Shown here in pieces: positions 1 to 4,717 of a DNA stretch of 5,647 nt. Location: contig DANW01000019.1 in assembly GCA_002501605.1 (NCBI GenBank), positions 6,607 through 12,253 of the forward strand. The letters run 5' to 3'. The notes under the pieces are model-generated. The model saw only the letters and a list, made by a program, of their open reading frames with translations. It was not told the origin of the DNA and ran no database searches. Every line of letters begins with the position of its first letter. Within the stretch, counting starts at the first letter, position 1. The stretch is from Euryarchaeota archaeon UBA28 (lineage in GTDB: Archaea > Thermoplasmatota > Poseidoniia > Poseidoniales > Thalassarchaeaceae). The translations under genes were made by a program, and so were the position numbers.

Positions 1-83
1 GACGTCGCATAGCCTGGTATTGCGCCGGATTTGAAATCCGGTGTCCTAGTGACTCGGGAGTTCAAATCTCTCCGTCTGCGCCA
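1..83 (+). tRNA. tRNA-Ser(TGA), first ~3 nt outside the window, CCA encoded
   Basis: This is a class II (long variable arm) tRNA that reads the serine codon UCA. The anticodon stem is CCGGA/TCCGG (25-29 and 37-41) around the loop TTTGAAA, with anticodon TGA at 32-34. The D stem is GCA/TGC (7-9 and 21-23), with the conserved GG at 16-17. The variable arm at 42-55 can form a GTC/GAC stem, as expected for Ser. The T arm is GGGAG/CTCTC (56-60 and 68-72) around TTCAAAT. The 3' acceptor strand CGTCTGC (73-79) pairs with GACG at 1-4, so three bases of the 5' acceptor strand lie before the window. The discriminator is G80 and CCA (81-83) is genomically encoded. The gene converges on the lipid kinase with a 7-bp gap. 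Confidence 0.93.
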
Positions 84-90
84 TCAAAAC

Positions 91-1125
91 TCAATGGACG
101 TTAGGAGGATCATTCCCGCCACGAACATTCAAGACATTCGAATGGAAATCAAATCTTACTGGGGTGGTCATTGATATCTCTCCATCCAGACTGATGTAGA
201 GAGGAGGATTATGACCATTCTCGAGCGTTGGTTCACCATTCTCATTGAGCGCCCTAATTTCGAAGGTCTTACATGGCTCCATGGATATCTTCCCCCATTT
301 CCCCACATGCTTTCCTTTCTCCAAAGGTCCCATGACTAACAGCATCTGAGCTTTCGATAGACCGAATCCTAAGATTATTCTCGAACTATCTCCGAAGGGA
401 TGCATTCCTGGAGCTACCCTATACCCTCCTCCAAAAGTCTCAGCTTGCATCATAGCGAAAAGACCTGTTAGGTCTACCTTTCTACCTGGTCCATCATCCA
501 CCCTTATCCATGCCATCTGACTCTTCCATGTGAGAATAGCCTTCACTGCTAGGGCGGTATACTTCTTCTGACCACTGATCCAAGAGAATTTTCCTTCGTC
601 CTTCATCCTATTGATAGAAGATGTTACGCCCCCATCACACTCGAGAAAACTCCAGCGAACTAGATTCTCGTCCCTGGAAGGCTCCCCTGTAACCGGATAG
701 TGCTTTGGTGAGGGTACTCCAGGATGCTCAGGAGCTCTCAAACCTTCTACTCTTATTCCTCCGACTGAGTAGTCGGAACCATCCTTTAGGAGGGAAACAG
801 CACCTTCTAGGTCGTTGAGAGGAATTCCTACAGCTCTGGCAAAGTCATCGCCATTCCCCATAGGAATAATTCCAAGGCGTTTATCTGAGCCACGAATCCC
901 ATTCGCAACTTCGTGTACCGTACCGTCCCCGCCTACTGCCACTATCAAGTCATAGTCACTTTCTCTCAGATCGCTCGATATTTCAATTGCATGTCCTTTC
1001 CCATTTGTCATGAAGATATCAAATTCTATTCCAGAAGATCTCAGAGCATCCTCGACTTTCGGGAAATTCTTCCCAAGTTTACCGTCTCTTGCGTTGGGGT
1101 TGACTATACAGGCTACTCGTGCCAC
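91..1125 (-). CDS. Diacylglycerol kinase catalytic-domain lipid kinase (YegS/DgkB-like)
   Basis: A 344-residue protein of the DAGK_cat family, which phosphorylates a lipid hydroxyl using ATP. Visible motifs are the N-terminal NPNA (residues 9-12), the nucleotide-binding GGDGT (65-69) followed by VHEVANGI, the second glycine motif GNGDDFAR (90-97; many relatives have GTxNDFA), and a C-terminal LDGE (313-316) matching the catalytic Asp/Glu motif of DgkB/YegS enzymes. The length is slightly above the usual 290-320, with a Pro-rich insertion near residues 130-150. No signal peptide or membrane segment is seen, so it is probably cytosolic and acts at the membrane surface. The start is GTG at 1125; no in-frame ATG lies just upstream, and the first beta strand (VACIVNP) begins right after it. 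No Shine-Dalgarno is evident. The substrate is unknown: archaea make isoprenoid ether lipids, so an archaeol-type alcohol or polyprenol is possible. The family call is firm, the substrate is not. Confidence 0.9.
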   Translation of the reverse strand: MARVACIVNPNARDGKLGKNFPKVEDALRSSGIEFDIFMTNGKGHAIEISSDLRESDYDLIVAVGGDGTVHEVANGIRGSDKRLGIIPMGNGDDFARAVGIPLNDLEGAVSLLKDGSDYSVGGIRVEGLRAPEHPGVPSPKHYPVTGEPSRDENLVRWSFLECDGGVTSSINRMKDEGKFSWISGQKKYTALAVKAILTWKSQMAWIRVDDGPGRKVDLTGLFAMMQAETFGGGYRVAPGMHPFGDSSRIILGFGLSKAQMLLVMGPLEKGKHVGKWGKISMEPCKTFEIRALNENGEPTLENGHNPPLYISLDGEISMTTPVRFDFHSNVLNVRGGNDPPNVH

Positions 1126-1150
1126 GATGCCTGAGCGACAGCATCGGACT

Positions 1151-1158
1151 TCAATACT
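1151..1158 (-). promoter_or_regulatory. Possible TATA-like box for the lipid kinase
   Basis: The minus strand reads AGTATTGA here, centred about 29 bp upstream of the GTG start. In archaea the TATA box lies about 25-28 bp before the transcription start, so this would give a leaderless or nearly leaderless mRNA, consistent with the lack of a Shine-Dalgarno. The match to the consensus is weak, so this is an inference from position and AT content. Confidence 0.25.
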
Positions 1159-1170
1159 GCCGAAGCAAGG

Positions 1171-1178
1171 TATGATAT
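1171..1178 (+). promoter_or_regulatory. Possible TATA-like box for ribD
   Basis: TATGATAT is the most AT-rich octamer in the divergent gap. It is centred about 31 bp upstream of the ribD ATG, so transcription would start within a few bases of the ATG. The bases before the ATG (TTAATTCAGCA) contain no Shine-Dalgarno, which fits a leaderless transcript. The evidence is positional only. Confidence 0.35.
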
Positions 1179-1205
1179 CGAAGATGGTACCGCGTTAATT
1201 CAGCA

Positions 1206-2285
1206 ATGGACCATGATGACCGATTTATGAGGCTCGCTTTGGACCTAGGGTCTAGAGGTGGATACAAGGTCATGCCGAACCCTAGAGTCGGGTGCGTGCT
1301 CGTGAGGGACGGAGAGGTGATAGCAGAAGGGTGGCACGATCACATAGGTGGTCTTCACGCAGAGCAGATGGCGATTGCAGATGCCGAGTCCAGGGGTGTA
1401 GAGACACAGGGGAGTACCGCATATGTTACACTGGAGCCTTGTAATCACTTTGGAAGAACCCCTCCGTGTACGGAAGCACTACTCTGGGCAGGAATAGAAA
1501 GAGTGGTCATAGGGGCATTAGATCCCAATCCAACCGTTCGTGGGGATGGTGCCAATTCACTAATCGAAAACGGAGTTTCTGTGAGTACAGGCTCGCTGGA
1601 AGATGAATGCATGGAACAGATGGCCCCATTCATGCACTGGTGCGATAAAAGAAGACCGATGGTATTGTTGAAGGCGGCTACTGACTGCGATGGTAATACG
1701 GATTGTGACTCTAGCATCGAATCATCAAGGTTCACGTCCGAAGAATCATTGAGGCTCGCACATGACCTGAGAGCAGACTCAATGGCTATTCTGGTTGGGA
1801 TTAACACGGTGATAAGAGATGACCCAGCTCTTACCGTAAGAGGTCCAGACATCGGACCCAGGGAACAGCCCTTACGAGTTATCATAGACCCAAAATGCAG
1901 AATTCCGTTGGATTGTAAGGTGATGTCTGACGGAGAGGCCTTGACCTTGCTAATTCATGCAGTTGAGCCAGATGACAACATTGACCCTTCGCATGTTGAG
2001 AGAATCATACTTGCTGAGCCCGGAGAAATTCCAGTTTCAAAAATATTGGATATGTTAGGGGACAGGGGAATCCAGTCAGTGCTGATCGAGGGCGGGTCTG
2101 ACACATGGAAAAGATTCCTGAAAGAGGGGGGAGTGGACTTCGCCCAGATTTGTAAATCTCCTTTGGAGCTCGTGGGGGGAAGGCTCCCGTTCAATGAAGA
2201 ACTCTTGGTTGAATCGGGGCTAGTGAAATACGAGGAGTTTGAATCCGGTGGAGATGTTATAACGAGATGGAAGAAAAAACATTAG
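1206..2285 (+). CDS. ribD: Bifunctional diaminohydroxyphosphoribosylaminopyrimidine deaminase / 5-amino-6-(5-phosphoribosylamino)uracil reductase
   Basis: A 359-residue protein that carries out the two riboflavin-pathway steps after GTP ring opening: pyrimidine deamination, then NADPH-dependent ribose reduction. The N-terminal zinc deaminase domain (about 1-145) has MPNPRVGCV (23-31), the HAE motif (H51, E53) and PCN-HFGRTPPC with zinc cysteines C79 and C88. The C-terminal reductase domain (about 150-359) has SSRFTSEES (173-181), the RDDPALTVR segment (204-212) and an EGG nucleotide-binding motif (295-297). Length and domain order match bacterial RibD (E. coli 367). The start ATG at 1206 lies 15 residues before the conserved helix end; M8 (1227) is a possible alternative. 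No riboswitch fits in the 80-bp upstream gap. The segment after K156, normally ASLDGK/R, reads ATDCDGNT, so the reductase is somewhat divergent. The fused form is unusual for archaea, where the reductase is normally stand-alone. Confidence 0.93.
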   Translation: MDHDDRFMRLALDLGSRGGYKVMPNPRVGCVLVRDGEVIAEGWHDHIGGLHAEQMAIADAESRGVETQGSTAYVTLEPCNHFGRTPPCTEALLWAGIERVVIGALDPNPTVRGDGANSLIENGVSVSTGSLEDECMEQMAPFMHWCDKRRPMVLLKAATDCDGNTDCDSSIESSRFTSEESLRLAHDLRADSMAILVGINTVIRDDPALTVRGPDIGPREQPLRVIIDPKCRIPLDCKVMSDGEALTLLIHAVEPDDNIDPSHVERIILAEPGEIPVSKILDMLGDRGIQSVLIEGGSDTWKRFLKEGGVDFAQICKSPLELVGGRLPFNEELLVESGLVKYEEFESGGDVITRWKKKH

Positions 2286-2307
2286 ATTTTCATTCCTAGT
2301 CTAAGTA

Positions 2308-2384
2308 TGGTGGGCGATACAGGATTCGAACCCGTGTCCAAGCGTCCGAAGCGCCCGATGATATCCAGACTACACCAATCGCCC
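2308..2384 (-). tRNA. tRNA-Arg(TCG), CCA encoded
   Basis: Read on the minus strand, the acceptor stem GGGCGAT/ATCGCCC pairs over all 7 bp, followed by discriminator A and an encoded CCA (2308-2310). The anticodon stem GGGCG/CGCTT includes two G-U pairs and encloses the loop CTTCGGA, with anticodon TCG (plus-strand 2347-2349), which reads the arginine codon CGA. The T arm is ACGGG/CCTGT around TTCGAAT. The D arm carries the conserved GG but has a T-T mismatch at 13-22. No intron is present. It lies 26 bp downstream of the Trm-G10 gene on the same strand and converges on ribD with a 22-bp gap. Position 10 is G, so it is a possible substrate of the neighbouring G10 methyltransferase. Confidence 0.94.
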
Positions 2385-2410
2385 AGCTACTCACAATAGC
2401 TCTTACATTT

Positions 2411-3544
2411 TCAATCCGACGGATGGAAGACTGCGATAACTCTCACGAGACTTCTGTGAACTCTAACAGGGCATAGCAGATGAACTCTCCATCCAATACT
2501 CTCTATCTCAGACATCAATTCAGACCATGGTCTTCCCATCACAACAGCGTGTTCCAGGCTTGCCTTCGTCAAGGCCTCAGGACCAGCAGGTAACATTGTA
2601 GAAACGACTCCTGCAGGGTCAATTTTTCTTGCTTCCCCAAGGGTACTAAGAAAGACCTCTATTGAGTCATCGGACCTCCATGAACTACGCCCATAGGGCG
2701 GATCAAAAACAAAAGAAGAGCCTTCACGCTCGCCCCAGAGATTGAAGATTTCAGATGCGTCATATTTCTCCACAGTGCCTTTCTTTCCCAGCCACTCAAG
2801 GTTGGAGACGGTTCCTTCAACCATTCTAGAGTCAAGGTCACTTGCTAGAACCTCAATATCTTGTAAGCAACCCTCTATGGCAATACCCCCAGTACCGCAG
2901 AATGGGTCGATTATCGCCTTCATTTCTCTACCCGGTACATTGGAGAGTGATATCAGAAGCCTGGCCTGTCGTGGTTCAAGTGAGACGGGTTTGAAGAAAG
3001 GCCTCTCTGTAGGAGATCTCCCTGAAAAGTCCTCCTTCTCCCAGCTCATTTCCTTAATTCCCCATATGATCCTAGTCCCTGAGAATGGGATTGGCTCCGG
3101 GTGAGAGTTAATTTCATTAGAACCTGCAATAATCACGACTACTTCATTTTCTGGGCTTTCAAGGTCAACAATTCTATCGCGATTGGCGACGTGCTTCCCG
3201 ATGGATCTTTCGAAGGCCCTGCTACTTAGAGAGTCAGGAAGCTCACCAATCTTCCTAGTCCGAATGGCAAAGCTTCCCTCACCCATCGAATTCATAGCCC
3301 AGTCTGCGATCTGATTGAAAAGGTGCTCATAATCCTCTGATGAGCCATTCAGCTCATGACATCCTCCAAAGATAAGAACTTCATCCAGAAGAGCTGATCC
3401 AGATAATCTTCCCAGTGTTTCAGCTTCAATTTTACAGGAAACTACACGAGGATGAAGGAGGTCGACCTCCCCAACTATGGCCTTCATTTCCTCCCTGAAG
3501 AGCCAAGAATGCCACCCCATTCCAAGAAGTGCGAAGCTCCCCAT
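2411..3544 (-). CDS. tRNA (guanine(10)-N2)-dimethyltransferase, archaeal Trm-G10 / Trm11 family
   Basis: A 377-residue class I SAM-dependent methyltransferase with an N-terminal THUMP RNA-binding region, expected to make m2G/m22G at tRNA position 10. Numbering is from the chosen ATG at 3544. The N-terminal alpha/beta part and THUMP region span roughly 1-150, with the THUMP-like strand FAIRTRKIG near 92-100. The family signature RPFFKPVSLEPRQARLLISLS lies at 181-201. SAM motif I is DPFCGTGG (213-220), an acidic loop is DLD (236-238), and catalytic motif IV is DPPYG (281-285). The C-terminal strand ends in HRSLVRVIAVF. The frame stays open back to an ATG at 3655, but that version would overlap the start of FEN1 on the other strand and adds unrelated sequence. 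The ATG at 3544 places the typical first strand (SFALLGMGW) at the N-terminus. The bases GGAGGAGG abut this ATG with no spacer. M9 (3520) is a less likely alternative. The tRNA-Arg gene follows on the same strand. Confidence 0.9.
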   Translation of the reverse strand: MGSFALLGMGWHSWLFREEMKAIVGEVDLLHPRVVSCKIEAETLGRLSGSALLDEVLIFGGCHELNGSSEDYEHLFNQIADWAMNSMGEGSFAIRTRKIGELPDSLSSRAFERSIGKHVANRDRIVDLESPENEVVVIIAGSNEINSHPEPIPFSGTRIIWGIKEMSWEKEDFSGRSPTERPFFKPVSLEPRQARLLISLSNVPGREMKAIIDPFCGTGGIAIEGCLQDIEVLASDLDSRMVEGTVSNLEWLGKKGTVEKYDASEIFNLWGEREGSSFVFDPPYGRSSWRSDDSIEVFLSTLGEARKIDPAGVVSTMLPAGPEALTKASLEHAVVMGRPWSELMSEIESIGWRVHLLCPVRVHRSLVRVIAVFHPSD

Positions 3545-3620
3545 CCTCCTCCTCCAGCTACCTACCGAAACTTCAACCCTAAATGCCTTGACATTACCGC
3601 AAGCGTCAGGAGCGTAGGTT
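3545..3620. other. Divergent intergenic region between Trm-G10 and FEN1
   Basis: This 76-bp gap must hold the promoters of both flanking genes. The only AT-rich patch is CCTAAATG around 3578-3585, which lies about 39 bp from both starts. That is compatible with short leaders, but it is not a clear TATA box on either strand. No operator-like palindrome was seen. Confidence 0.4.
3608..3612 (+). promoter_or_regulatory. Shine-Dalgarno-like site of FEN1
   Basis: AGGAG sits 8 nt before the ATG at 3621 and supports that start. It contrasts with the ribD and lipid kinase starts, which have no such site. Confidence 0.5.
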
Positions 3621-4628
3621 ATGGGGTGTAATTTGAAGGATCTCGCTCCGGCCAAACCAATCGAGATTAGTGACTTATCTGGACAGAAGGTAGCTGTCGA
3701 TGTCTTCTTGAATGCATATCAATTTATCACATCGATGACAGGAGATGACGGCAAGCCGCTATCGTATGAAGGCAAGCCAGTCTCCCATCTGATGGGATTT
3801 CTAGACAGGGCTTCGATTCTTGTTTCTGAGGGCATAGACCCAGTCTTTGTTTTCGATGGAAGGCCACATGACTTGAAACGGGATACCTTGGAGGATAGAA
3901 AGTCAAGGAAGGTTGAGGCCAAGGCCAGGTGGGAAGAAGCGATCAATGCCGGAGACCTTTCTCGAGCCAAGAAACTGGGGCCTCAAACTGCAGAGTTCAC
4001 ACCTGAGATGGTATCTGAGACAAAACGCCTCTTTGATTGTATGGGGCTGGTCTGGATTGAAGCGCCAATGGAGGCGGAAGGAGCTGCCGCCGTAATGTGC
4101 AGGAGGGGAGAAGTCGGGGCTGTTGCGAGTCAAGACTGGGATACACTTCTCTACGGTGCGCCTGTGATGATTAGGAATCTGACTGCACACGGAACGAGGA
4201 AGTTTGGTAGAATGATGCAGGCAGAGATGATTTCGTTGGAAATTATGCTTGAAGAATTACAGATTACCTACGATCAGCTAGTTGACTTGGGAATAATGAT
4301 AGGAACCGACTTTCATCCAGGAATAAAGGGAATAGGTCCCAAAACAGGACTGAAGCTGATAAAGGAGCATGGCACCATGGAATCTGTCTCATCCTTCAAG
4401 GGATTCGATCTTCCAGGTAATTTAGATGAAATCAGATCGCTATTCCACAGTCACCCAATCGCGGAAGATCCAATACCCCAATCTAGGCAAGCTGTAGAAG
4501 AGGATTTGATTCAGTTTCTACAAATTGAGAGAGGGTTCAGTGATTCTCGTATGAAAAGGGCTTTCGACAGGCTAAGCTCAGTGGGTAAACTGAGATCAAA
4601 GAGCCGACCCACATTGTTTGATTTCTGA
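3621..4628 (+). CDS. fen: Flap endonuclease 1 (FEN1, archaeal)
   Basis: A 335-residue structure-specific 5' nuclease that removes 5' flaps during Okazaki fragment maturation and long-patch repair. The N domain starts MGCNLKDLAP and contains VAVDV with catalytic D27 and VFDGRP with D79. The I domain has EAPMEAEG (E151, E153) and ASQDWD (D172, D174). GTD (D230) precedes the helix-hairpin-helix/H2TH segment PGIKGIGPKTG (233-243). All acidic metal ligands known from Pyrococcus and eukaryotic FEN1 are present and in register, and the length fits archaeal FEN1 (about 325-345). Retention of Gly2, which becomes functional after Met removal in this family, supports the ATG at 3621, as does the AGGAG 8 nt upstream. 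The C-terminus SRPTLFDF resembles a PCNA-interacting peptide but has Arg where Gln is usual. The gene is divergent from Trm-G10 and convergent with the repeat-protein gene. Confidence 0.96.
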   Translation: MGCNLKDLAPAKPIEISDLSGQKVAVDVFLNAYQFITSMTGDDGKPLSYEGKPVSHLMGFLDRASILVSEGIDPVFVFDGRPHDLKRDTLEDRKSRKVEAKARWEEAINAGDLSRAKKLGPQTAEFTPEMVSETKRLFDCMGLVWIEAPMEAEGAAAVMCRRGEVGAVASQDWDTLLYGAPVMIRNLTAHGTRKFGRMMQAEMISLEIMLEELQITYDQLVDLGIMIGTDFHPGIKGIGPKTGLKLIKEHGTMESVSSFKGFDLPGNLDEIRSLFHSHPIAEDPIPQSRQAVEEDLIQFLQIERGFSDSRMKRAFDRLSSVGKLRSKSRPTLFDF

Positions 4629-4638
4629 AATGTGCGGA

Positions 4639-4668
4639 CACTTCTGGGACTGTAGTGCCCCAGAAGTG
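4639..4668. terminator. Strong hairpin between convergent genes, possible bidirectional terminator
   Basis: CACTTCTGGG (4639-4648) and CCCAGAAGTG (4659-4668) form a perfect 10-bp inverted repeat with a 10-nt loop. Past a single A-C mismatch, two more G-C pairs (GG 4636-4637 with CC 4670-4671) extend it. It begins 10 bp after the FEN1 stop and lies 49 bp beyond the stop of the opposing repeat-protein gene, the position expected for a shared transcript end. There is no T-tract on either side. Typical archaeal termination uses T-runs rather than hairpins, so it may act as a 3'-end stabiliser or processing site instead. Confidence 0.45.
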
Positions 4669-4717
4669 CCCTGTCTCCACCAGCATACAGCCGGCGGGCT
4701 GAACGAAGATTACAACT

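Noticed and set aside
1..83. Selenocysteine tRNA, because of the long variable arm
   Set aside because: The anticodon is TGA (reads UCA, Ser), not TCA, and the acceptor and T stems are 7 and 5 bp as in tRNA-Ser.
1126..1205. FMN riboswitch upstream of ribD
   Set aside because: The gap is only 80 bp and lacks the conserved multi-stem FMN aptamer sequence; these are also essentially bacterial.
1445..1885. Minus-strand open frame of 146 codons inside ribD
   Set aside because: A shadow of a well-supported gene; Ser-rich composition and no family resemblance.
2286..2410. tRNA-Arg as an integration site for a mobile element
   Set aside because: No integrase, no repeated copy of the tRNA 3' end and no change in gene style was seen in the window.
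3545..3655. N-terminal extension of the Trm-G10 frame up to ATG 3655
   Set aside because: It would overlap the FEN1 start on the opposite strand, adds 37 residues with no family match, and a better start at 3544 gives the normal N-terminus.
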